Assembly (NCBI GenBank): GCA_010279815.1
Contig: QEOQ01000251.1
Coordinates: 307,516-371,515 of the forward strand
Reading direction: 5' to 3'
DNA: 64,000 bases
From: Brachionus plicatilis
Taxonomy: Eukaryota; Rotifera; Eurotatoria; Ploima; Brachionidae
A program made the translations under genes and the position numbers. The stretch's first letter is position 1. The number at the start of each line of letters is the position of its first letter. Of the stretch, positions 32,801-42,639 are shown piece by piece. The notes below the pieces were generated by a model. The model made no database searches and was not told the DNA's origin. It saw only the letters and a list, made by a program, of their open reading frames with translations.

Positions 32801-35800
32801 CCTACTTTTCTAACTTTTTAGTATCAAAATTTTTAGGAATTGGCAATTTTCAAACAAAAAAGAGAATTAAAATTAAATAATTAAGTTTTTTGTTTTAAAA
32901 TCGGTTCTGTAAATTATATCAGCCGACCAAAAAATTCTTTTATTAACATAATTTTTTTCCAATTGATTCTCCTATTTTTACCGAAGTGACGTTCTCTGGA
33001 ATAAATTTAAGTATGCTAAAATTAATTGGCAAAGTATTAATAGAGTTTGGTAATATGCTGAATACCTAATTCAATTTATAGAACAAATTTTAGACTTTTA
33101 AAAAAATATTGAATTTTTGTTTTAAATTTTTTATTCAAAAATTATAATTACGTAAAAGTTTAAAAAAGTTAGAAAATAAGGACTTATTGACAAAAATTTT
33201 CTAAAATAAATTTACCCATTATTTAAATATTTTTAAAAATTGCTAATAAAAATTTTTTGTTTTTTTTTTTTTTAATTTAAAATACCAATTTTTAATAAAT
33301 CTTGAATTTAAAAATTTGAAAATTTTGAGGTAATAAATTTAGTTATAATTTTTTTATCTAACTAAAAGCATTCAAAGAACCTTGCTTAGAAAAAAATTAT
33401 CGAGTATAATAAACTTTGATTTAATAAGGGCTAATGAAAAATTAATTTTAAACTTTAATTTTATCTTCTTAAATTTAGTCTTGATTATTTTTAGATATAA
33501 AATTTTGATATTAAAAAATATCCTCAGTTAAAATGATTCAAGTTTAAGTTCATTTGTGATTATTAAAAAAAAATTCAGATCGTCAAAAATTCTAAAATTG
33601 AACTTTAATTTTCTTTAATTTTTAAAAAAATGTTCGTGTTCTAGTGAATTATGATTCTGGCATATAATTTTCGATTAAAAAATAAACTTGTTGTTATGAA
33701 TTTAACCTTCATTTAGTTATCTCTTTAAAAAGCATGTTTTTATAACCTTTGGTAGCTGCCATATGTTTTCATTCTGTTTATAAGAGATCAAAATATTAAG
33801 ATGAGTGCTGTTCATCTAAAAATCAGAACATGCTTTAAAAGTATTTGTTCAAGATGCGTTTAAAAGTTCTTTTGAAAATTTTTTTCATAGATTTGCTCCT
33901 CTATTGAATTTTGAATGTGCGTGTTTTTTAGAATTTTAAAAAGTCAAATTTGTTTTCTCTTTTTCTATTCTATACGCAACTTTGTTTATTTCTATCGATC
34001 ATTAGAAATAAACTAACAATTTTTTTTGAACCATTTTGATTTCACAACTATTTTTTATTTTTTACATCCTATTTTTTTGGATAGATTAATAATTTTATCA
34101 AAGTTAGTGTCATGACATGACATGAAACACAACATTTTTCGTAATTTACGGGAAAAAAAATTATTTTCGTAAAAAGTAAAAAAAAAGTTAATTGATTAAT
34201 TAAATTTGGAAAAATTTTTTTAATTTATTTTTTTAAACAAAAATACAAAAAGTTTTTTTTTCTTTTTTAATTTACTAAATTGAACGTAATCATCAAAATG
34301 TACTAGGAAGTTTTGGTAATTTTTTTATCATTATTTACTAATTTTCAGGGTTTACGACTACGTATATAAAAATAGTTTTTTATTTTTTAAATAAGAAGAC
34401 TTTAAAGTAGATTATTCTTTTCTTTTAGAGTTATTAATACTATTTGATAAAGGAATTTTTGTCCTTTGAATTTTTCAAAATTAAATACGAAATTTAATTC
34501 AAAATTTAAGATATGAAAGTATCTAACTAAAATTAAATAAAGCAATAAAAAATTTTAGGGATTTTTTAAGAAAAATAAAATGAAAATTTTCTTGCTTGTG
34601 AATAAACGAAGCTAAATACAATAAATAAATTACTCTTTTTTCCATAAAGATTATTAAGATCGAGGTATGAGAATGAGAATATTGTTAATTTAAAATCCAT
34701 TTCAAGGTATGAAATTTTAAATGCATTCATTGTCTATCTATGTTAAGATAGAAAGATTTGTGATAAGAAAATAATGGTCGGTCAACAAGATACTCACCAA
34801 ATTCCATTTAAAAATAGGTAAAAATACAACTTCATAATATATTTTAAATCATTAATTGTTAAAATCTTAAGTTTTGTAATTCTGGAAGAAAAAAATATGT
34901 ACTCAATGTATTTTATGTTTATCTGAATTGTATTGAGCTGAACATTTCATCATTTGTAATGTAGTAAATATAGAAAAAAAGTCGAATTTGAGCTTTTTTC
35001 TATTTTTGAACTTAACTCTAATAGCATTTTCAATATTTTTAACCTTAAAATTTTCTTAGATATTGCACAAAAATTATTAAAAAAATAAAAAAATATGAAA
35101 ATTTAGGAATGTGAAATTATTTTCATTTTGTCATCTAAATCAGAAACTTTAAATAAAAAAAATGATTTAAAAACAAGGAAAACATTAATTGTTTTATTTT
35201 ATTTTATTTATTTCTTATTTATAATTTCTTAAAACGCCTACTGGCGATGTTTAATTGATGAAAAGATTAAAAAAAAAAAAAAAATTAGTTAAAAATTTCG
35301 TTAATTGTTTTATTAAAGTATTCAAAAATAATAAAAAATTTTTCATAACAGATTTTAATTTCAATTTATAAACCATTATCTTCATTTTACTCAAAAAAAA
35401 AATATAAATAAAAGATTCTTTTTTTTATCTAACCTAATAATAAGCATAATTATTACATGAATTTTTTTTGATAAAAATTTCAATAATTTTAGTTAATTGG
35501 CCTTATTGGTTTCGATCATGTATAATTTCGTTAAAAAACTGTTTTTTAGAAAATTGATAAAATCATGCAATAGTCATAGAAATTTAAATAGAATTGTTTT
35601 CCATAAAATTATTCTCACAGAATTGTTTTTTAATTGATAAGATGTGTTCATTTTTAAAAGAAAAATTTAATGGATTATCTTTAAAATAAGGAATTTGATT
35701 ACATTAAATAAAAAAAAATGTTTTTAGAACGAATTTTGGATTTTTTTAGTGATTTATAATCAATACCTAAAACTAATTCATCGCAATCAACAATTTTTAT

Positions 35801-36053
35801 TTTTTTTTTTATTTTTTTAAAGGTCAATAAAATTTTTAATTTTTTTCTCCGTAAATTATCACAAATTTTTGTACAATTAAAAATTATTCTATTAAATGTT
35901 TATTCTATTATTTCATTATTCTTTGAATTGAATTGAACCTTCATCACCTGATTTTATGAGAATTTTTCCTTTGATTTTTGCCAGTGCCATCAATCAGAAT
36001 GGAAACTTAAAGAACCCACAAAATATTTAATTATTCAAATTTCGATTTTTTAG
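26831..36053. other. 9.2 kb gene desert or very long intron
   Basis: Very AT-rich, with no ORF above 62 codons and no recognised domain. Candidate short exons (30053-30139 after TTTTTTTCCAG; 32112-32171 after TTTGTTTCTTAG and before GTAAAA) are within chance expectation. A GC-richer patch at 27888-28010 is open on both strands. One LINE-type 3' tail lies at 35170-35250. Confidence 0.4.
35170..35250 (-). repeat. LINE-like 3' tail (hairpin CGCC-AGTA-GGCG)
   Basis: On the minus strand a short hairpin (CGCCAGTAGGCG, 35246-35235) is followed by TTTTAAG and an A-rich (AATAAATAA)n tail, the same pattern as at 13160-13582. Confidence 0.45.
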
Positions 36054-37067
36054 ATGACAAGTAGACCGAGTCAGTCAGAAAATTTTTTGAAAAAACTTTC
36101 CAATCACACAAACGAAGACAAAACAAAGTTTTTTCAAATTTTAAAATCAATATTTGCGGTATTTGACCCGGACTGTACCGGCTCAATAGACATAAATGAG
36201 CTAGACGTCCTGGGCGTCGACAACAACGAAATCTTCAACGAAGTTCTAAATTATGTCCGATCCTACAAAGTCCTAAAGCCAGTCAACCACAATTTAGGTT
36301 CTCGCAAATTTTTAGTAAAATTTGAAGAGTTGGTCAAGGCTTCGGAAGTTGTTCTGGACCAACGCAAACAAAACAGCTCAAATGGTCACACTTTGTCCCA
36401 AGCTTTTGAGCCACACGGTCAAAATTCTTCACTAAACACACTTGATCTGATCAGTTTGATTGACAAAGAAAACTATCTTCTGCGTCAAGGACTCGACTCC
36501 ATCGATTCCTTGAAGCAATGGTACACAACTCAACTGATTGAAAATAAAATAAAGCAAAATAATCTAAATAAACTCAAGTATCAGAATTTGTTTAGCATTG
36601 ACAAATTGTTGATTGATTTGAAGCAGCTGAATGATTTTAATTTGGCTTTGAGTGATTTTTTGGTCAAGAAAAAAATAGAAAGCTCAAGTGGTGACAGTTT
36701 TTCGGAACCACCTAATTACGAGGATTACATGCAACAATTTGGAATACATGGCTTAAAGCGGGACATTGATCTAGACAATTATTTGAAAGAAAAACAAGAG
36801 CGGATTGACTCGCTACAAAAAGAAAAGTCGAGTTTAATCCGAAAGTTGTTTGAAATTAAGTCAGAATCTGAAAATATCAATAAGAACATGCTGAAGTTGA
36901 ACCATGTAGAGAATGCGAGCGAACAACATAGTACCAGTTTGTCTCATAGAGAAAAAGAAATACCAATAATTATTGATAAGAGTTTTAATCAAAAGCATGT
37001 TTTTAAACCTGAAAATTTTACTCTAAAATTTGACAAAAAAAAATTCGCTAGACCCGAATATCTATAA
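36054..37067 (+). CDS. EF-hand/coiled-coil protein, probable SAPCD2-like (suppressor APC domain)
   Basis: Single exon of 337 residues whose ATG directly follows a strong acceptor (TTCGATTTTTTAG), so a 5' leader exon or a spliced leader is likely. Residues about 20-100 form a helical domain with one canonical EF-hand loop (DPDCTGSIDINE, Ca ligands D, D, T, E in place), followed by FLVKFEELVKASEVV. Residues about 135-220 and 245-290 are coiled-coil, including RIDSLQKEKSSLIRKLFEIK. This order matches SAPCD1/2 proteins, which act in spindle orientation and at the cell cortex. The assignment is from memory of the family, and another EF-hand coiled-coil protein is possible. AATAAA at about 37122 may end the transcript. 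Confidence 0.6.
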   Translation: MTSRPSQSENFLKKLSNHTNEDKTKFFQILKSIFAVFDPDCTGSIDINELDVLGVDNNEIFNEVLNYVRSYKVLKPVNHNLGSRKFLVKFEELVKASEVVLDQRKQNSSNGHTLSQAFEPHGQNSSLNTLDLISLIDKENYLLRQGLDSIDSLKQWYTTQLIENKIKQNNLNKLKYQNLFSIDKLLIDLKQLNDFNLALSDFLVKKKIESSSGDSFSEPPNYEDYMQQFGIHGLKRDIDLDNYLKEKQERIDSLQKEKSSLIRKLFEIKSESENINKNMLKLNHVENASEQHSTSLSHREKEIPIIIDKSFNQKHVFKPENFTLKFDKKKFARPEYL

Positions 37068-37159
37068 ATATTTAAGATTAAAATCAAAATTTGTAAATTT
37101 TATTCAATTATTAAATTTTAAAGTAAATAAACTATTTTAATTATAAAATTTTGATTTTT

Positions 37160-37261
37160 TTTTCCGTCCTTTGGAAAAGTGGCATTCAGTTAGTCTCCAA
37201 ACCCAGTCAAGCTGAAAATGATAACTTCATGGATGCTTCATCTATGAAATTTGATAAATGA
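37160..37261 (+). CDS. Possible coding fragment downstream of the SAPCD2-like gene
   Basis: Thirty-three open codons to TGA with protein-like composition (GIQLVSKPSQAENDNFMDAS), GC-richer than the flanks, 90 bp after the previous stop. It could be an alternative last exon or a relic. A possible acceptor is GGCATTCAG at about 37189. Confidence 0.3.
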   Translation, partial: FSVLWKSGIQLVSKPSQAENDNFMDASSMKFDK

Positions 37262-37688
37262 TTTTAATTTTTTTTTTCTAAAAATTATTTTCAAAAAAAA
37301 ACGTAAATTTACTACTAAAAATTTTACGACTGTAATTATCACTTTTTCGAAAATTTAATTACAGTAAACTCGTATTCACGACTCTAAGAGTAAAGCCCAA
37401 ATCCAGCCTTTTTTCTTTTAGAGTTAATTACATTGTTTCTATGCTATAGGAATTAAAATTTAATTTGCTATAAAATACCCTGAATATAGGATATTTTCTA
37501 AAAATAAAGCTCAAATTTAACTTTTATTCTAACAAAAAAATTGTCTTTGCTCTCAAAAAAAAAATTAAAAATTAAAAAAATTGTAGAGCTAATTAAAAAT
37601 AGAAAAAAAGTCAAATTTGAGCTTTTTTCTATTTTTGAACTTATTTTTGAATTTTCAATATTTTTAACCATAAAATTTTTCTATTATA

Positions 37689-37850
37689 CAGTGGTGATTT
37701 GATAACAGTATTTTACGAAAAATTACGCAAAATACCGTAAATTAACCAAATTTTACCACATTTTACGTAAATTAACGTAAAATCCGAAAAGTGAAAAAGA
37801 AGTATTTTACGAAAAATTAAGTAAATTTTCAGGATTTTGAGATGATTTTG
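37689..37850. repeat. Mariner-type MITE end (TA-CAGTGGTGATTTGA)
   Basis: The end sequence plus TTTTACGAAAAATTACG and TTTACGTAAATTAACG is shared with 46089 and distantly with 5476 and 55846. No right end is seen. Confidence 0.5.
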
Positions 37851-38814
37851 GTAAAATTAAAAACGACCAATTCAAAATTCAAAATTTTTTCAAAAAATGT
37901 CTTTTTTTTCCGAAAATCAAAAATTTAGGACAGCTTTTTTTATAACAATTTAAAAATATCTATTTTTTTGACCAATTTATGAAAAAAAAACTGTCCTAAA
38001 TTTTATACAAATTAATATTTTAATTAACAATAAAATATTAATTTGTATTTAATTTAAATTTGTATAAAAAACTAGCCTGTAGATTAACCTTGAAACTTCC
38101 ATTCTTTTAGTCTCCAATTCAATTCTTTAAATTTAAATTAGAATTAAAAATATCATTATATTCAAAATTTTTCATTAATCTCATGACTTAAAAAAAAATT
38201 AGTTAAAGTAATTATAAACAATTTTCTTCTGATGAATATAAAAACTTTTTCATATCAAAAAGTATAACATAAAGTTATTCTTGATTCATCACAAAAAGCT
38301 AGGTTGAGGTAATGCAAAACTCTCATGGTATTTGTTTATTTAGATTCGATGTAAAAATGAACCCCATTAATTTTATGTTTGTTTATTCTTTAAAGTCAAT
38401 AATCAATAATAAATAAGTCAGGTTTACTAGCCTCACTTTTTTTAGTCCCAAAAGTTCACTTTAACCTTGGGTGATTTATTAAATTTTAAATGAGAAAAAA
38501 ACTTGATGGTTATTCTCCCATTATATTCGGTCATACGAAAAAAAAATTAATTTTCTGAGCTTTTCTAATTTTTAGTTCAATATTGTTAAAATGTTGAGCT
38601 TTAAATTGCAAATCTTTCTAAGTTATTAAAAATTTTATTTGGTTTAAGAATTTTTTTTTAATCAGCCGTATTGAAAGATGACTAGTTCTTATCAAAGATT
38701 TTAAATTAAATAATATCAGAAAAAATAATCATATTTATTGAATTTTTTTAACTTAATGCTTAATTTTACATACAAAATAATGTTGTTTAGGTGCAGCATT
38801 AATACTTAAATTTT
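37851..38814. other. Non-coding AT-rich interval
   Basis: No gene or structured repeat seen. Confidence 0.4.
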
Positions 38815-38955
38815 GAGATCTTTCTTCGTTTCTCAATGCGTCTGTAAAAAACGCGTCTCAATGCGTCTGTAAATTTGAACGCGTCTGGACGCGTTTTTAT
38901 GCAGCGTTCGAGGACGAACGCGTCAAAACGCGACCGGACGCGTCTAAATTCTAAT
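38815..38955. repeat. CpG-rich repeat of GACGCGTC-like words
   Basis: Within about 130 bp the words GCGTCT, GACGCG and AACGCG occur about ten times in both orientations. The flank (GCAGCATTAATACTTAAATTT) resembles the interior of the TACCGTAT elements, and GACGCGTC also occurs near 9200 and 19885. Confidence 0.55.
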
Positions 38956-39699
38956 GCTTGAAAAAACGTTTATTTAAACGAAAAACAAAATCTTAAGTCA
39001 AGTTAGTTTTAGTTCCTAAAAAATAAAAAATCTCATAATTTTAATTTTAAATATCAAATAAACATTAACGTAAAATTTAATATATATATTTATTCCGAAT
39101 GAGCATTAGCTATGTATGGATTAAAAAATAAATAAATTAACTAAATATTTAATAAAATTATTATTTTTAACTTTTTTTATTATTTTTTACAGGTAAATTT
39201 TTCACGACAATTTTTTCTTAATAAGATCTGTAATTAATTATTGTGTTATTTGTTTTATTTGTGCCGACCTAAAGCACCTTCAGATTAAAAAGTAAAAATT
39301 CAAGAAAAAATAAGATGAAATTCAAATGAGCTAAAAAATAATTTAAAAGAAAATTAAATTAGACAAATTGTAGGTAATGACAAATGTTTAAGTATTGAAC
39401 AGTTCTGGAAAGAAATAAAAAGTAAGATAGCAATTACACAATGGAGTTGGGTATTTGACATATCTTGATTCAAAATCAGCTTTATATATTTATCAACCAG
39501 GTTGACAACCAATGGAACAGAATGACGCAGTCCTCATGCTACATATCTTTGCTCAATTCAAAAAGTCAATTCGAGGCAGTTAAAAGTTTATTAAAGGTCT
39601 CATAATGTAAAATATTGGAAGGATTATCATATTTTAGTTTATGTATAAAACGGACTGCTAAATTTTGTAAGACTTGGTAGTATATTTATTTTTTTTTTA

Positions 39700-39800
39700 C
39701 TTTCATCACCCAAGTGGTGTTTTTTTGAAATAAATAAATAAAAAAAATAAAAATATTTAGTAAAGACTATTATATTAGTAAAGACTATTATATTAGACTA
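39700..39800 (+). repeat. LINE-like tail inserted in LINE copy 1, plus a short tandem duplication
   Basis: Hairpin CACC-CAAGT-GGTG (39707) followed by T-rich sequence and (AAATAAAT)n, then AGTAAAGACTATTATATT twice in tandem. It has the same architecture as 13160-13582. Confidence 0.45.
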
Positions 39801-40254
39801 GTATATTTCGTTTAAGTATTTGTTTATCTTATTTTCTAGATTTCCTTTTTTCTTAAAAATGTAGAATATGACCAAGTCGTCAGCAAAAAGAAGAGAGTAT
39901 TCGCAATTTGCTTTATTTCTTTTAGGTATATCATTGATAAAAATACTAAAAAGTAATGGACTAATTACTGAGCCTTGAGAAACAACTGCAGTTATGTGGT
40001 ATTCATCACTTATATGACCATTTAAATTTACTTTAAATGATCTTATGTCTAATAATGAATTAATTCAATGTATTAGGTAAGGAGGAAGGTTCATTTTTAT
40101 TAGTTTATAAATAAGACCATCATGCCAAATCCTATCAGACACTTTGGAGATGTCTAAAAATAGGGACCAACTTTTTTCTTTTTATTAAATGATTCTACAA
40201 TTTTTTGAATAAGGAAGAAAAGATTATCAGCGGTGCGTCATTTTTTTCTAAAAC

Positions 40255-40599
40255 CTTGAAGTTTAGGATCAAAAAAATCAGATCAAAAAGTAATTTCTTT
40301 ATAACTTTTGAATGGTATTTGATTAAATCTCTCTGTAAAATGCTAAATAATGCAAAAAACATGCTGAATATTAGAATAGGCTCTGCAAAAACTCTGCAAT
40401 TAAATTGCGCAGTTGAATTAAATACTTTTTAATGACATGCATTTTCCTGCAAAATTGCAGAGTTTTTGCAGAGCCTATTCTAATATTCAGCATGTTTTTT
40501 GCATTATTTAGCATTTTGCAGAGAGATTTAATCAAATACCATTCAAAAGTTATAAAGAAATTACTTTTTGACCTGATTTTTTTGATCCTAAACTTCAAG
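40255..40599. mobile_element. 345-bp near-perfect hairpin element inside LINE copy 1
   Basis: Arms of about 140 bp (CTTGAAGTTTAGGATC... and its complement) are almost identical, with a centre of about 60 bp. The centre (AAACTCTGCAA...GCGCAGTTGAATTAAATAC...TTGCAGAGTTT) matches the small element at 10899-11021. The sequence could form one long cruciform. No coding. Confidence 0.8.
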
Positions 40600-40653
40600 A
40601 TGCCGAGAAATTTAACTTCTTTCTGATTATCAAGTTTATATCCATGAAATTAT

Positions 40654-42015
40654 TTTAATTTTTTTTTTTTTTTTTTTTTCTGTACCGATCTAAAGCTCCT
40701 TCAGAATAAGTTAAAAAGTAAAATAAAAAAAAATAAAATAAAAATGAAATAAAATAAAAATAAAATTAAAGTTAATAAAAAGAGATAAAAAAAGAATCAA
40801 AATAAAGTAAATAAGCTAAAAAAATGAAAGTTGAAAAGACATAATTTGGAAAAGATTGTTACATCTGGCACATGTTTGAAAATTAGGGTCTACCTTTTCA
40901 ACACAAAAAATAACCATTCAACACAATTTCAAAACGCTCAGCACAAAATGATTTCTTTTCAACACAAAAATTAAAAATAAAATAAATGCATTCAACACAA
41001 AAATTAATGGCTTGATGAGAAAATTTAAAAAAAATTTATTGAAACTGTTATTAAGTTGAGCTTAACAGTAAGAAATGTTCTTGCAAGTTTTTCACTAAAT
41101 TAGAATATTGTGCACATTTATTGGCATTAAAAGAATTTTTTAAAAAAAAGGACCAATTTGTCAATAAACCTAAAAGAGGTAGAGCAAAAAATGCGGGAAA
41201 ATGGTTTTTTAGAGACCAATTTTTTTAATTTCTTTTCTTAAAGCTTCGAAATATACTTTATTTGTTTATTTACCTAACTTCCACTTATAAATATCATTAA
41301 ATAAAATTTAAAATTAAAAAAAAATTAATTTTTTTATAAATATTTTTGTGTTGAAAAAAAATTTCCTTTAAGAATTATTTTCAAACACAATTTTTTTGTG
41401 TTAAATGTTTTTTTTTTTTAAATATAATTTTTTGTGCTGAGAAGAAATCGAATTGTGTTGAATGTTTTTTTCATTGTGCTAATCAGAAATTGATTGTGCT
41501 GAAATAATATTCCCATAGTTCAAGTTTCAGGAAAATAAGAAAAATAGTAAGGTAACAATTACACAATGGATTTGGGTATTCAATATGTCTTGATTCGAAA
41601 CCTTCTTTGTATTCCTTCACCAGTCTTTCAACCAATGGAATAGAATTACTCAGTCCTGTCTCAACATCACTCAATTCAAAAAGCCGATTCGAGAGTTTTA
41701 GTAATTTTAGTTTATTAAAAGCCTCATGATGCACGATGTTGGAGGGAGTATCATATTTTAACTTAAGAATAGATCTGACTGCTGTATTCTGAATTGCTTG
41801 TAGTTTTTTGATATTATTTTCTGAAAATGAATTTAAGCAAGGAAAAGAATAGTCTAAGATTGATTCGACTAAAGATTTATATAAATTTCCAAGTGTTTTT
41901 TGATTGAGACCCCATTTTTTGTTTGACAATATCTTAATAATATTTAGTCTTTTATTGAAGCGTTCTTTAATTTCGTCTACCAGTATATTAAAGTTTAACT
42001 TATTAGAATACAGTT
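40654..42015 (-). pseudogene. LINE copy 2, 3' part, with poly-A tail
   Basis: On the minus strand the 3' end GGAGCTTTAGATCGGTACAG is followed by a run of A (T on plus, 40657-40679). The coding part, 42015-41518, encodes the C-terminal tail including LGNLYKSLVESILDYSFP, IQNTAVRSILKLKYDTPSN and LVKEYKEGFESR. It lacks the reverse transcriptase core. A 630-bp transposon (40886-41515) splits the 3' UTR. It is closely related to the 53.4-55.3 kb copy. Confidence 0.8.
40886..41515. mobile_element. TIR element with TTCAACACAA subterminal repeats, inserted in LINE copy 2
   Basis: Left end GGGTCTACCTTTTCAACACAA, right end (reversed) TGGGAATATTATTTCAGCACAA, flanked by TA on both sides. The uninterrupted site exists in the related LINE at about 53576-53584 (…TTTAAATAGTTCAAG), so the boundaries and a TA duplication are supported. 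TTCAACACAA/TTGTGTTGAA words repeat in both subterminal parts. A coding scrap (KPKRGRAKNAGKWFF) lies at about 41160-41225. Confidence 0.75.
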
Positions 42016-42639
42016 AAATTTATGTCATATTTTTGACAGATGTTAAAAAAGCAAAAGTAACATTAGTGCAATTAACAGCTCGCAAAATCAATATTATAAT
42101 TTTTTTTTCTAATTAGGTGACAAAATTATTTTAAAATAATACCAAAAAAAATTTATTCTGTTAAAACAATAATATCTCTAAATACAACTTTTAATCGGAT
42201 AAAACTGACTTAATTACTTCCATTATTAAAATAAATTTTATTCACACTTGAAAAAACATGACTTTCTCATTCTCAACTAATAATAGCCAAGCTTGATGAT
42301 GAGTCAATCGAATATTCGAACCAAATATTTACCATTTTTTATTTGTTCCTTGAATTTCAGTTAAATATTTCTTAAACTATTTTGTACACATTTGACAATC
42401 TCTTGTTCAAATAATAAACAGAATAGAATAGCGGTCGTGCAAAGAGCAATTAAGTCAATTGAAAACAACAAAAAGCTGTTAATTTAGCCTCTATTTTACT
42501 AAGCTCTTTTTTGTCTTCACGAATACCACCATTCATTGATTGGTTGCTTGTCTTAATCAAGCCGCTCTTCCACTCCACAATACCATCATATTTAAAAGAA
42601 ACATTTTTTTTTCCACCAAAATTTACAATTATTAATAAA
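42016..42639. promoter_or_regulatory. 5' region of the FGFRL1-like gene
   Basis: Non-coding. The last 250 bp are GC-richer and probably hold the promoter and 5' UTR. No specific element is recognised. Confidence 0.25.

Larger units (their letters stand above)
39260..40653 (-). pseudogene. Degenerate LINE copy 1 (reverse transcriptase pseudogene)
   Basis: The minus strand carries, in 3' to 5' order, the family 3' end (hairpin CTGAAG-GTG-CTTTAG near 39285), the C-terminal tail (39400-39680), and a reverse transcriptase segment (39800-40200). The last still encodes recognisable remnants of the FADD catalytic region and the SQGSVISPLLF segment seen intact in the 53.4-55.3 kb copy. Many stops and shifts are present. 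It is interrupted by a LINE-like tail at 39690-39790 and by the hairpin element at 40255-40599. Confidence 0.7.

Noticed and set aside
40205..40626. Three overlapping frames of 64-75 codons
   Set aside because: Mirror images produced by the near-perfect hairpin 40255-40599.
42511..42639. Longer N-terminus for the FGFRL1-like protein
   Set aside because: No ATG in the extension, and the ATG at 42640 gives a perfect signal peptide.
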